In this document: piece by piece, positions 35,589 through 44,387 of the stretch
How positions within the stretch are numbered: the stretch's first letter is position 1
How the letters are laid out: every line of letters begins with the position of its first letter
DNA from: Peribacillus butanolivorans
Lineage (GTDB): Bacteria > Bacillota > Bacilli > Bacillales > DSM-1321
Assembly: GCF_001273755.1 (NCBI RefSeq)
Contig: NZ_LGYA01000001.1
Span: forward strand, 3,013,448 to 3,077,447
Reading direction: 5' to 3'
DNA length: 64,000 bases
Position numbers and translations under genes: made by a program
Notes under the pieces: generated by a model
Databases searched by the model: none
What the model was told of the DNA's origin: nothing
The model's input: only the letters and a program-made list of their open reading frames with translations

Positions 35589-36341
35589 TTATAAATCTTC
35601 CTCGTTATTAAAGGTTTCTTCAAGTAAACTTTCTCGCTTCACCTTACGTTTATACACTATTTTAGATAGTGAAATACTGATTTCATATAATAACAATAGA
35701 GGAACCATAACCAAAAAGTCTGACATAAAATCAGGTGGCGTAATACAAACCGCTATAACCACAAGTACAAAATAAGCATACTTCCTTAATTTTTGAAGCA
35801 CGTATGGGTTAATTACACCAATTGAGGTCAAAAACATGGTAACTACAGGGAGCTCAAATAAAACAGCAAAAGGAAGCGTCATATTCAAGACGAATGAAAA
35901 ATACTTATCCGCTGTAAAATTGGTTATGAACATATCATCGCCCAATTCAATCAAAAATTGAAGAACGGTTGGGAAGATGACAAAATAACCAAAAGCAAGT
36001 CCTCCGATAAAAAGTATGAAGAGAGCAGGTATATATGCAAGCGTGGCTCTTACTTCATTTGGCATCAAAGCCGGTTTAACAAATAACCAGATTTGCAGAG
36101 CAATTATCGGAATCGTTGCGGCAATGGCTACAACTCCTGAAAGCATAAAGTAAATCCAGATAATATCACTCGGTCCTAATACCATTAAGTCGAAATCAAG
36201 ATCCTTCACAAACCAATTATAGATATCTTTAACATAAATAAAACTAACGATAAAAAAGATGAAAAAAGCAACAGCCGTAATGATAAGCCGTTTTCTCAAT
36301 TCATCGAGATGATCGATGATATTTAATTCTTTATCTTCCAA
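35589..36341 (-). CDS. tatC: Twin-arginine translocase subunit TatC
   Basis: Core receptor subunit of the Tat pathway for folded proteins, 250 residues with six membrane helices. MEDKELNIIDHLDELRKRLI, with the conserved HLDELR twin-arginine recognition loop, FGYFVIFPTVLQFLIE, LPFAVLFELPVVTMFL and TPPDFMSDFLVMVPLLLLYE are diagnostic. TTG start at 36341 after AAGGCGTG. tatA lies just upstream on the same strand. Confidence 0.96.
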   Translation of the reverse strand: MEDKELNIIDHLDELRKRLIITAVAFFIFFIVSFIYVKDIYNWFVKDLDFDLMVLGPSDIIWIYFMLSGVVAIAATIPIIALQIWLFVKPALMPNEVRATLAYIPALFILFIGGLAFGYFVIFPTVLQFLIELGDDMFITNFTADKYFSFVLNMTLPFAVLFELPVVTMFLTSIGVINPYVLQKLRKYAYFVLVVIAVCITPPDFMSDFLVMVPLLLLYEISISLSKIVYKRKVKRESLLEETFNNEEDL

Positions 36342-36390
36342 AGTTGATCACGCCTTCATCTGAAAATCCGTATCTTTGTTTCAGCATAAA

Positions 36391-36416
36391 GGCGCAAGAC
36401 GGTACCATCTTACGCC
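36391..36416 (-). terminator. Hairpin between tatA and tatC
   Basis: GGCGTAAGA and TCTTGCGCC pair with one mismatch around TGGTACCG on the reverse strand, then TTTATG. It could be an attenuator lowering tatC relative to tatA or an RNA-stability element. The T tract is short. Confidence 0.45.
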
Positions 36417-36426
36417 CAGCATTTAA

Positions 36427-36618
36427 TTATTCATGATTTTTTTGTTGTGTTTTCTTTTCTTCTTCATAATCACCTTTTGTTAATTCACTCGTAGATTTTT
36501 TAAATTCACGCAGTGTTTGTCCAAAAGCACGACCTATCTCGGGAAGTTTCTTCGGACCGAAAATAATTAATGCTAATATTAAGATGAGAATTAGACCAGG
36601 TACTCCAATGTTCGACAT
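36427..36618 (-). CDS. tatA: Twin-arginine translocase subunit TatA
   Basis: Pore-forming Tat subunit, 63 residues: one membrane helix ([17 protein letters not shown]), the [14 protein letters not shown] hinge and amphipathic helix, and a charged tail rich in Glu and Lys. The ATG follows AAGGGGA. It forms the minimal two-component Tat system with tatC, 85 bases downstream. The Tat substrate is not evident nearby. Confidence 0.95.
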   Translation of the reverse strand: MSNIGVPGLILILILALIIFGPKKLPEIGRAFGQTLREFKKSTSELTKGDYEEEKKTQQKNHE

Positions 36619-36811
36619 TGATACATCCCCTTTGGTGTTGTAATTCGACCTATTCTGATTATAATACCATTTCCAACCAATTGAAAGTATACTGGCATTT
36701 CTTCATAAAATGGTAACAATTATCGACAGATTATTTATAACAAATGTGCAGGTAGAATAAAATGTAAAAACATATTTATTATTCTATCCTAATTTACCAT
36801 TTTGTCTATAA

Positions 36812-38080
36812 TTAAATTAATAAGTGAAATAAATTACTGTCTTTATTGACTTCAACAAAGGAGAATCCTTTTTTATTCATTCTTTGAATCAGTCCATTAT
36901 AATCATTTTTGTCTTTTAACTCCACACCAACAAGGGCCGGCCCGCTTTCTTTATTGTTTTTCTTCGTATATTCAAAACGGCTAATATCATCATTCGGTCC
37001 TAACACCTCATCAAGGAATTCCCTTAGCGCTCCCGCCCGTTGTGGGAAATTTACGATAAAGTAATAAAGCAGACCTTCAAATAATAAAGACTTTTCCTTA
37101 ATTTCCTGCATACGGCCAATATCGTTGTTACCCCCACTGACAAGACAAACAATTGTTTTTCCTTTGATTTGTTCTTTATATAAATCCAGTGCAGCTACTG
37201 ATAACGCCCCAGCTGGTTCAGCCACAATCGCATGCTGATTATATAAATCCAGTATTGTGGTACAGATTTTCCCTTCAGGAACGACAACGATATCTTCCAA
37301 GTTTTCCTTGCAAATCTGATATGTCATCTCTCCTACATACTTAACAGCCGCACCATCAACAAAGGTATCTATGTTTTCAAGTTCAGTCGCTTTTCCTTCT
37401 TTGAACGAATATTCCATTGAAGCAGCACCAAGTGGCTCTACTCCAATACATTTCGTTTTCGGCGAGACCGATTTGAAATAACTTGAAACACCGGCCATTA
37501 GTCCCCCACCACCGATTGCTGCGAATACATAGTCAATTTCATCTTCACAATCATTTAGGATTTCAACAGCTGTTGTACCTTGCCCGGCGATTACCTTTTC
37601 ATCATTGAAAGGATGGATAAAGGAACGGTCTTCTTTTTCACAACATTCCATCGCCATGGCAAATGCATCATCAAATGTATCACCAATTAAGACTATTTCA
37701 ACATTTTCCCTGCCAAATAACTGAACTTGATCGACTTTTTGCCTTGGTGTTGTAGCAGGCATGTAAATTTTCCCATGAATTCCTAATTGACTACAGGAAA
37801 AGGCCACTCCTTGTGCATGATTTCCTGCACTGGCGCATACGACTCCGTTCTTCGTCTCTTCCTGGGTCAAGCTTTTCATTTTATAGTAAGCTCCTCTTAA
37901 TTTAAAGGAACGTACATGTTGAAGGTCCTCTCGTTTTAAATAAACATTACATTCATATTTTTCAGAGAGCCTCTGATTTTTTTGTAAAGGAGTATGTAAA
38001 ACAATCTCTTTCAGTTCTCTATAGGCAATTAGAATATCTTCCAATTGAATCCCCCTATTCATAGATACAGTCTGGTTCAT
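36812..38080 (-). CDS. ilvA: Threonine dehydratase (threonine ammonia-lyase)
   Basis: PLP enzyme forming 2-oxobutanoate from threonine, first step of isoleucine synthesis. The 422-residue protein has the PLP lysine in RSFKLRGAYYKM, CASAGNHAQGVAFS, GQGTTAVEIL, GGGGLMAGVSSYF and CLVSGGNNDI. A single ACT-like regulatory domain follows from about residue 330 (YYFIVNFPQRAGALREFLDEVLG), as in the short Bacillus form with one regulatory unit, expected to bind isoleucine. The ATG follows GAGGGA. No T-box precedes it. Confidence 0.96.
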   Translation of the reverse strand: MNQTVSMNRGIQLEDILIAYRELKEIVLHTPLQKNQRLSEKYECNVYLKREDLQHVRSFKLRGAYYKMKSLTQEETKNGVVCASAGNHAQGVAFSCSQLGIHGKIYMPATTPRQKVDQVQLFGRENVEIVLIGDTFDDAFAMAMECCEKEDRSFIHPFNDEKVIAGQGTTAVEILNDCEDEIDYVFAAIGGGGLMAGVSSYFKSVSPKTKCIGVEPLGAASMEYSFKEGKATELENIDTFVDGAAVKYVGEMTYQICKENLEDIVVVPEGKICTTILDLYNQHAIVAEPAGALSVAALDLYKEQIKGKTIVCLVSGGNNDIGRMQEIKEKSLLFEGLLYYFIVNFPQRAGALREFLDEVLGPNDDISRFEYTKKNNKESGPALVGVELKDKNDYNGLIQRMNKKGFSFVEVNKDSNLFHLLI

Positions 38081-38185
38081 AACAATCCCTCATTTCCTTC
38101 CTAATCAATTCAATTATTATAGCACTTTACTGTTATTAATGTAATTGATTTTTCTAAAAATTCTATCTTTTGTTTGTTTTAAACC

Positions 38186-38226
38186 AAAAAATCCGATTAT
38201 GGCTAATGTTCCATAATCGGATTTCA
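38186..38226 (-). terminator. Terminator after dfrA
   Basis: AAATCCGATTATGG and CCATAATCGGATTT form a perfect stem; on the reverse strand TTTTGGTTT follows. Confidence 0.9.
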
Positions 38227-38228
38227 CT

Positions 38229-38714
38229 CTATTTTTTTTGTAGGATAATAAATTCATGCGGATAGAGATTTTTTTCATCCATGATACCCGGGATAGATGA
38301 GATCTTTTCCCATTCTTCATCATTAATTTCTGGAAAATAAGTGTCACCTTCAAAGTTCTCATGAATTTCCGTAATATATAAGCGGTCTGTAAAAGGAAGA
38401 ATTTCTTTGAAGATTTCTGCTCCACCAATCACGAAGACTTCCTTGTCACTTTTATCCGCAAACGTCTTAATTTCTGAAATATCATGTAATACGGCGCAAC
38501 CTTCTGCAGTAAAATCAAGATTTCGTGTAACGATGACATTTTCCCTACCAGGCAGTACCCTCCCGATTGATGCAAATGTTTTACGACCCATCACGATTGG
38601 ATGACCCATCGTCACTTTTTTAAAATACTGGAGATCTGCTGGTAAATGCCACGGTAGTTGATTGTTTTTCCCTATCACTCGATTTTGATCCATAGCTACT
38701 ATCAACGAAATCAT
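38229..38714 (-). CDS. dfrA: Dihydrofolate reductase
   Basis: Reduces dihydrofolate to tetrahydrofolate; 161 residues. [27 protein letters not shown] contains the substrate-binding residues, followed by [20 protein letters not shown] and [11 protein letters not shown] for NADPH binding. The start overlaps the thyA stop (ATGA), so it is coupled to thymidylate synthase, whose dihydrofolate product it recycles. Confidence 0.97.
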   Translation of the reverse strand: MISLIVAMDQNRVIGKNNQLPWHLPADLQYFKKVTMGHPIVMGRKTFASIGRVLPGRENVIVTRNLDFTAEGCAVLHDISEIKTFADKSDKEVFVIGGAEIFKEILPFTDRLYITEIHENFEGDTYFPEINDEEWEKISSIPGIMDEKNLYPHEFIILQKK

Positions 38715-39505
38715 ATGCTAACCTCACCTTTTATATGGGGATGGGCTTCGTAGTTTTCCAGAACAAAGTCCTCGAAATTAAAATCAAAGATATTTTTCAC
38801 TTCCGGATTTATTTTCATGATTGGCAGTGGTTTGGGATCTCGTGTCAACTGCAGTTCCACTTGGTCAAGGTGATTCGAATAAATATGAACGTCCCCAAAT
38901 GTATGTACAAATTCACCAACTTCTAAATCACATACTTGGGCAATCATCATCGTTAATAGCGCATATGAAGCTATATTAAACGGAACACCTAGGAATACAT
39001 CGGCAGAACGCTGATAAAGCTGGCACGAAAGCTTGCCATCAGCCACATAGAATTGAAAGAAAGCATGGCAAGGCGGCAATGCCATTTCGTCCAGTTCTCC
39101 CACATTCCAAGCACTAACTATCAATCTTCTTGAATTTGGATTGGTTTTAATTTGTTCAATCACTTCACTGATTTGGTCGATTTGTCTTCCATCCGCTGCT
39201 CCCCAAGAACGCCATTGATGACCATAAATCGGGCCTAATTCTCCCTTTTCATCAGCCCATTCATTCCAAATGCGCACGCTATTTTCCTGAAGGTAGCCGA
39301 CATTTGTATCACCCTTTAAAAACCATAATAATTCATGAATAATCGCTTTTAAACTAACTTTTTTCGTTGTAAGAACAGGGAACCCATCCTTTAAATTGAA
39401 TCTCATTTGATATCCAAAGGTACTTATCGTTCCTGTTCCCGTACGATCACCTTTTTGAGTTCCATTTTCAAGTACATGCTTACATAAATCTAAATATTGC
39501 TTCAT
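38711..39505 (-). CDS. thyA: Thymidylate synthase
   Basis: Methylates dUMP to dTMP with methylenetetrahydrofolate. The 264-residue size and motifs [38 protein letters not shown] with the catalytic Cys, [20 protein letters not shown] and HIYSNHLDQ are those of the ThyA/ThyB type. B. subtilis calls the gene at this position thyB. The ATG follows AGGTGG; dfrA is coupled downstream. Confidence 0.96.
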   Translation of the reverse strand: MKQYLDLCKHVLENGTQKGDRTGTGTISTFGYQMRFNLKDGFPVLTTKKVSLKAIIHELLWFLKGDTNVGYLQENSVRIWNEWADEKGELGPIYGHQWRSWGAADGRQIDQISEVIEQIKTNPNSRRLIVSAWNVGELDEMALPPCHAFFQFYVADGKLSCQLYQRSADVFLGVPFNIASYALLTMMIAQVCDLEVGEFVHTFGDVHIYSNHLDQVELQLTRDPKPLPIMKINPEVKNIFDFNFEDFVLENYEAHPHIKGEVSI

Positions 39506-39562
39506 GGTAAACCACCTTTTCTACATTCATCCTTCTTATTTTAACGTATTTCAGCTCAATGT

Positions 39563-40273
39563 TTAATCTAATTGTTTAATAAAATTATAAGTCTCAGGTG
39601 CTTTTTGTCTAAGTAATTGATTTTGGTCAAAGTTTACATAAAACATGGCAAATGTTTCTGCAAAGTATTCTTCAGGATAATTTAAAAAATATGACTGTCC
39701 TGGAAACAGTACATCTACTTCCTTTCCCCAAATTCTCAAATAATCTATGTCCTCACGGATGCCATCATAAACAATATTATCAATGGAATGCGCAAGCTCA
39801 TGTAGCTCCAAATTTACAGAACCATGCCCGCTTCCCTTATCGCTTGCACCGATTTTAACTAAGACGGTATATGAACCACCCATGCCTGGAACGGAATCCC
39901 ATGTTGTATCTTTATTCAAATAACCACGTGGAGCTTTCCCTTTTAAATAGGCCGCTGATTGATTTTCTGTCAGATTTCCGTTGAATAGCTTCATTCTCAC
40001 TCCATGGTCTACAGTTTTCAACAATAGGGAATGAGGAAGTGCATCAATAGTTTCTACAATCCTTAAGGCTTCCTGTTCATCGAAATCCTCTTCAGGAAAT
40101 AAAAATAAACTTTGCAGTTCTTTATTATCCTGCAATATTTCCGCCTGCCTTAAAGGATTATCTTTCGTCAAATTCCGCCATTTCACTCCTTCCGCTTTAG
40201 CTAAAGAAAGGGAAAGCATTGAAAGGAAACAAGCAAATAATACAAGTATTGCTATCCAATTTTTATATTTCAC
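39563..40273 (-). CDS. Secreted anthrax-lethal-factor-like zinc metallopeptidase
   Basis: A 236-residue protein with an N-terminal hydrophobic signal (WIAILVLFACFLSMLSLSLAKA) and a zinc-protease core: HELAHSID supplies HExxH at about 158-162, and YPEEYFAETFAMFY near residue 206 supplies the third-ligand Glu. This arrangement is that of the ATLF/Pro-Pro-endopeptidase-like group. GYLNKDTTWDSVPGMGGSYT is also characteristic. A GTG at 40273 follows AAGGAAGG at a good distance; a TTG two codons upstream is too close. The substrate is unknown. It sits alone between thyA and a convergent small membrane gene. Confidence 0.85.
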   Translation of the reverse strand: MKYKNWIAILVLFACFLSMLSLSLAKAEGVKWRNLTKDNPLRQAEILQDNKELQSLFLFPEEDFDEQEALRIVETIDALPHSLLLKTVDHGVRMKLFNGNLTENQSAAYLKGKAPRGYLNKDTTWDSVPGMGGSYTVLVKIGASDKGSGHGSVNLELHELAHSIDNIVYDGIREDIDYLRIWGKEVDVLFPGQSYFLNYPEEYFAETFAMFYVNFDQNQLLRQKAPETYNFIKQLD

Positions 40274-40497
40274 CTTCAACCCTTCCTTTCCTTAAATCCA
40301 ATGTATATTGCGAAAATATATGTATATTAAACTACAAAAAAATCCCTATACTATTATATTAGTATAGCATATTAAGACAATATATTAACTTTATGTTTTT
40401 CTGGTAAATTTGCTGAAGATTTCTCCCACGAAGCACCAATTCTCCGGATTTTTCATATATCAACAGTATCTAATCGTAAAAGGTTTAAGGTGATTAC

Positions 40498-40740
40498 ATG
40501 AAATCGATTAATAAAAAGGTCATCCTGCATGAGCACCGTGAACTTGCCGAAGAAGTTCTTGATATCTACAGTTTAAAAGTGTTTATCATTCTCGACCTGT
40601 TGCTGTTCTCTATTTTCTTCGGTATATTGCTACATCCTTTACTCACTTCACTCTGGCTTAACTTTTTTTTACCTTTTCTTTTTTTCACAACATTTACTGT
40701 CATTCTTCAACTATTTGATATTTTCCAAAGAAAAAGCTGA
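40498..40740 (+). CDS. Small two-helix membrane protein
   Basis: An 80-residue protein I do not recognise: a charged start (MKSINKKVILHEHRELAEEV), then two hydrophobic helices (about 27-48 and 52-74) and a short QRKS end. AAGGTGA precedes the ATG. Its stop codon lies inside the 25-bp palindrome that was its terminator and is now the left boundary of the IS element. Confidence 0.7.
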   Translation: MKSINKKVILHEHRELAEEVLDIYSLKVFIILDLLLFSIFFGILLHPLLTSLWLNFFLPFLFFTTFTVILQLFDIFQRKS

Positions 40741-40759
40741 CATCATTTTGATGTCAGCT
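40735..40759. repeat. Left copy of a 25-bp palindrome flanking the IS (former terminator)
   Basis: AGCTGACATCA, TTT, TGATGTCAGCT: a perfect 11-bp inverted repeat. The same 25 bases in the same orientation occur at 42513-42537. Joined without the IS, the site would be A-rich, palindrome, TTTTATTATT: a bidirectional terminator between the small membrane gene and terC. Confidence 0.93.
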
Positions 40760-40763
40760 CAGA

Positions 40764-40809
40764 CTGTAGACAAACTCGATGAAAATCGAGTTTGTCTACA
40801 GTTTTTTTT
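40764..40809 (+). terminator. Hairpin terminator inside the left IS end
   Basis: CTGTAGACAAACTCGAT and ATCGAGTTTGTCTACAG form a perfect 17-bp stem with loop GAAA, followed by eight T residues. It reads toward the transposase and would block transcription entering from outside. Confidence 0.93.
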
Positions 40810-40841
40810 GAGGGGTTGTAAAAATTCGAACGTTGATTTCC

Positions 40842-40960
40842 ACTCCAGGCACTCGCTTTCCGCGGGCGGTCAGGGAGCCTCCTCGGCGCCTTTGCGCCTG
40901 TGGGGTCTCCCTTGGACACGCTTTTCCCGCAGGAGTCTCGCACCTTCCGTTCCAATCAAC
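40842..40960. repeat. GC-rich structured block in the IS leader
   Basis: About 69% G+C over 40851-40940 by my count, against an AT-rich background. It is bounded by GTTGATT (40842-40848) and AATCAAC (40954-40960), and contains nested pairing AGGGAG/CTCCCT around GGCGC-CTTT-GCGCC, plus CCGCGGG/CCCGCAGG. From memory, similar blocks recur in many Bacillaceae genomes. No reading frame fits it, so it may be a structured RNA or a DNA repeat. Confidence 0.7.
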
Positions 40961-41045
40961 TTTGTTTTAACAATTAGAAATAAACACTTTTGCCTACAGT
41001 CTATTTTGTTTTAATATAGGAGTATTAAAACTTGAGGTGATGACG

Positions 41046-42402
41046 ATGCTTTCGAAACATAATTCTATTCAGCGAGATCATCTTGAAATGATTACTTTGG
41101 ATCAACTGGTGCCAGCGAACCATATGGTTCGTAAAATTGAGGCAGCCATTGACTTCACTTTCATTTATGATTTGGTAAAAGATGTGTATTCAGAGGTAGG
41201 TCGCCCAAGTATCGACCCAGTTATTTTAGTTAAACTGACATTCATTCAATATACCTTCGGTATTCGTTCAATGCGTAAAACGATTGAAGAAGTTGAAACA
41301 AATATGGCTTACCGTTGGTTCTTAGGTTACGGTTTCCATGATAAAGTGCCACACTTCTCAACGTTCGGCAAAAATTATGAACGGCGCTTTAAAGATACAG
41401 ACCTGTTTGAACAGATATTCTATCGCATCTATGACAGCTGCCGATAGAAAGTTAATAAGTGCAGAGCACGTATTCGTTGATTCCACACATGTGAAAGCCA
41501 GTGCGAATAAGCGGAAATTTGAAAAGAAAATCGTTCGCAAGGAAACACGAGCGTATCAAGGACGCCTTCAAGAAGAAATAAATCAAGATCGTGAAAACCA
41601 TGGAAAGAAGCCTTTCCCACCGGATAAATTTGATAAGGAAGAAACCAAAGAGATTAAAGAAAGTACAACTGATCCTGAGAGTGGCTACTATGTGAAAGAT
41701 GAACGAACAAAACAGTTTGCCTATTCATTCCACGCGGCCGCAGACCGCAACGGTTTTGTACTGGGAACGATTGTAACACCTGGAAATACGCATGATAGTC
41801 ATATATTAGAGCCACTTGTTGAACAAGTGATTGAGAAAGTTGGAAAACCCGAAGCCGTTGCGGCAGATGCAGCTTATAAAACACCAGCCATTACAAGCTA
41901 TCTATTTGGAAAAGAAATTACACCGGCTTTACCCTATACACGTCCTCGTACAAAAGAAGGATTCTATCGCAAACATGAATATATTTACGATGAACATTTT
42001 GATTGTTACCTTTGCCCTTCGGGCGAGACTTTAAAGTACTCAACAACAAATAAAGAGGGCTATCGCGAGTACAAATCGCCAAAACACATTTGTGCAACAT
42101 GCTCATCTTTATCACGGTGTACAGAAAGCAAAGACCACCAAAAAGTGGTGACACGGCATATCTGGCAAGCATATGTGGAAGAAGCAGATCATCTGCGTAC
42201 TCATCAAGATGTAAAACCTATATATGCGAAACGTAAAGAAACGATTGAGCGTGTATTCGCAGATGCAAAAGAAAAGCATGGTATGCGTTGGACTACTTTA
42301 AGGGGACTTAAAAAATTGTCGATGCAAGCGATGCTTACTTTCGCTGCCATTAATTTAAAGAAGATGGCCAATTGGACATGGCAAGATCCAAAAATGGCTT
42401 AA
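41046..42402 (+). pseudogene. IS1182-family transposase, frameshifted
   Basis: The first frame starts at ATG 41046 after GAGGTG and reads the DUF772-type N-terminus (HLEMITLDQLVPANHMVRKI, IDPVILVKL, PHFSTFGKNYERRF) to TAG at about 41447. The second frame continues from about 41432 with AADRKLISAEHVFVDSTHVKAS (first catalytic Asp), AVAADAAYKTP (second Asp) and ETIERVFADAKEKHGMRW (Glu), ending at 42402. Also present is a cysteine cluster CATCSSLSRC. Homologues are one continuous protein of about 450 residues. No slippery heptamer occurs at the junction, so a mutational frameshift is likelier than programmed frameshifting. Confidence 0.88.
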
Positions 42403-42462
42403 CAGAGCGGGCTCGTAGAGCCCCAATATCTTAACCTTGGACCAAAATTCAAAGGGAATTTC

Positions 42463-42500
42463 AAAAGGGGTTCGGAATTTTATAATTCCGAACCCCTTTT
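42463..42500 (+). terminator. Terminator at the right end of the IS
   Basis: AAAAGGGGTTCGGAATT and AATTCCGAACCCCTTTT form a 17-bp stem with loop TTAT, ending in TTTT, just before the right terminal repeat. Confidence 0.92.
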
Positions 42501-42512
42501 GTCTACAAACTG

Positions 42513-42537
42513 AGCTGACATCATTTTGATGTCAGCT
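42513..42537. repeat. Right copy of the 25-bp palindrome flanking the IS
   Basis: Identical and in the same orientation as 40735-40759. It is followed by TTTTATTATTG and ends 15 bases before the terC stop, so it still acts as a terminator for terC on the reverse strand. Confidence 0.93.
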
Positions 42538-42552
42538 TTTATTATTGATTGT

Positions 42553-43323
42553 TTAACCGTGTTCTTTAACTCTTTTTTCTTTCTTAAAATGAAATACGAT
42601 CGTAGTGCCGAAAATAATGAAAATAAAGGCAAAGAAGATAGCATGAGGAATTTCAATCCCTGCAACAGCAATAAGCATTTTTATAGCAATGAACCCTATT
42701 AAAACATATGCTGCAGTTTCTAATTCTGGAATCTTATCAATCAGCTTTAAAAATAACCCAGCCACGCCTCGCATCATCAAAACACCAATCATCCCACCGG
42801 TTAAGAGAACCCAGACTTTTTCACTTACCCCAAAGGCAGCCAATACGCTATCGACGGAAAATGCAATATCCATTAATTCTACAGCAGCAACCGTTCCCCA
42901 TAAGGTACCAAACATACGGATCAGCAAGCTGTTTTTACTCATTCCCTGAATATCTTCATCGTTTCCAGCTTGTTTTTTTCTTTTATCTCTAAAGTATTTG
43001 AACGAGAGCCAACCAAGGTAGCCGGCTCCAATGACCTTCACCCACCAAAGTTTAATGAGGAAAACACCTATTCCAATTGCTACAAACCGGAAAGCATAAG
43101 CGCCTAACAAACCATAAAAAAGAGCTTTTCTCCGTTGTCTTTCCGGCAGGTGCCTGACCATTACCGCCAAAACCAAAGCGTTATCCGCTGACAGTAGTCC
43201 TTCCATTAATACGAGCGTACCAATCAATCCCCAGCTAACCGGGTCGGTTAAAACCTCACCCCACATATTCCAGTCAAAAAATTGAGCATATGTATTAATG
43301 ACGTTATTTAACAACTCTGACAT
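42553..43323 (-). CDS. TerC family membrane protein
   Basis: A 256-residue integral membrane protein of the TerC/Alx family, whose bacilli members (YceF, YkoY) export manganese and support metalation of secreted proteins. MEGLLSADNALVLAVMVRHLP and AVELMDIAFSVDSVLAAFG carry the two acidic motifs in membrane helices; about seven helices are predicted. The ATG at 43323, after GAGGAG, gives the family N-terminus; an in-frame extension to 43368 has no ribosome site. Length fits YceF best. Confidence 0.9.
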   Translation of the reverse strand: MSELLNNVINTYAQFFDWNMWGEVLTDPVSWGLIGTLVLMEGLLSADNALVLAVMVRHLPERQRRKALFYGLLGAYAFRFVAIGIGVFLIKLWWVKVIGAGYLGWLSFKYFRDKRKKQAGNDEDIQGMSKNSLLIRMFGTLWGTVAAVELMDIAFSVDSVLAAFGVSEKVWVLLTGGMIGVLMMRGVAGLFLKLIDKIPELETAAYVLIGFIAIKMLIAVAGIEIPHAIFFAFIFIIFGTTIVFHFKKEKRVKEHG

Positions 43324-43523
43324 GATGAAGACTCCTCTGCTACTGTAACTATAAAAGTAGAAACCCAATTGAAAAAGATCATCTTACTTAACTAGCTTTA
43401 AAATATCTAATCTTGTACTTTGTTTAACACAAAATAAATACGTTGCATAACAACGTATCATTTAATACTTATATAACAATTATCATACTCTTACATGTGC
43501 TTAAAATCAATGGAACCAAGCTA

Positions 43524-44141
43524 CTAAGAGAGTCTTTGTTTACTTGTCCACTCCGGGGGTGTATTTTTATCCCAATATATTTTCCCTAAATCATAATGGG
43601 TCGCATATGAATCATGATAGGTATGATAATGAAAATCAAACCAATATCCCTCTAATGGAGGATTCTCCTGTCTGACATGGAACCGCATGATATCCTTGCC
43701 GCTTATCGAATCAAATATATGAAAAATTTTCTCCGCTCTACCCGCACTTGGCTGCTCAGTAATCGTTAATTGCTGTAATTTTTCATCAGGAAATTGGGAC
43801 GTTATTTCTGTAATAGCATCTTCCATTTTTGGTAATATGGCTATTTTGAATTCATCACCAATTTTAGGATTGATTTTCTCGCCAAATTTCATAAATGCGT
43901 TTTCCTCAGCTTTATCCAGAATGCCTGATAAGAACTCTTCCCGATTAAATTCCTCTTCTATATCAGTAGGTTTTTGAGAAGAAAGATAGGATAAATGTTC
44001 TTCTTCTACTAACCCTTTTTTAGTATCCTTTAACGAATCGGCTTCAGCCAGCCACGATAGATCTGAAGGGGTGACAAGCCCAAATGTCAAAACGGATACT
44101 AAAATGACGAGACTTTTCCTGAACCAAACCGCTGATTTCAA
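43524..44141 (-). CDS. ypjP: YpjP-like exported protein
   Basis: A 205-residue protein with an N-terminal signal or anchor helix (KSLVILVSVLTFGLVTP) and a conserved C-terminal domain: AFMKFGEKINPKIGDEF, EDAITEITSQFPDEKL, PPLEGYWFDFHYHTYHDSY and HYDLGKIYWDKNTPPEW. Matches B. subtilis YpjP, located near thyB/dfrA there as well. Function unknown. Confidence 0.88.
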   Translation of the reverse strand: MKSAVWFRKSLVILVSVLTFGLVTPSDLSWLAEADSLKDTKKGLVEEEHLSYLSSQKPTDIEEEFNREEFLSGILDKAEENAFMKFGEKINPKIGDEFKIAILPKMEDAITEITSQFPDEKLQQLTITEQPSAGRAEKIFHIFDSISGKDIMRFHVRQENPPLEGYWFDFHYHTYHDSYATHYDLGKIYWDKNTPPEWTSKQRLS

Positions 44142-44387
44142 ATCACACTCCCCCTTCCCTTCTTCTTATTATTATTTTCTATATATTTAGTATACTTTTA
44201 TTTTTTAGTAATTACGAATATATAGTTACCCAGGTTTCAAAAATCTTAAAAAAGGATAAATACCTATATAAAGTTCATGAACCCAAACTTTTTTACTAAA
44301 TATCCACTATTCAATTTGTAAATGAAGGATTTTGACGATATTTGGAGAACTTAATAAGATTCAAGTCTTTTTAAGGAGGGGTCTTAT

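Larger units (their letters stand above)
40760..42512 (+). mobile_element. IS1182-like insertion sequence, 1753 bp
   Basis: Ends read CAGACTGTAGACAAA on the left and, inverted, CAGTTTGTAGACAAA on the right (13 of 15 matched). It is flanked by a 25-bp direct repeat. Inside are a leader hairpin terminator, a GC-rich block, a transposase gene split by a frameshift and a terminator before the right end. The transposase type (DDE, C-terminal CxxC cluster) is IS1182/IS1380-like; IS1182 is the better fit. Confidence 0.9.

Noticed and set aside
38117..38428. A 103-residue minus-strand frame
   Set aside because: It lies in another frame of dfrA and runs through its terminator.
39563..40279. Lethal-factor-like toxin
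   Set aside because: Only the small protease domain is present, without receptor-binding or translocation domains. Such ATLF-like proteins occur in many harmless bacilli.
40715..41014. A 99-residue plus-strand frame at the IS left end
   Set aside because: It is read through the terminator hairpin and the GC-rich block; composition is non-coding.
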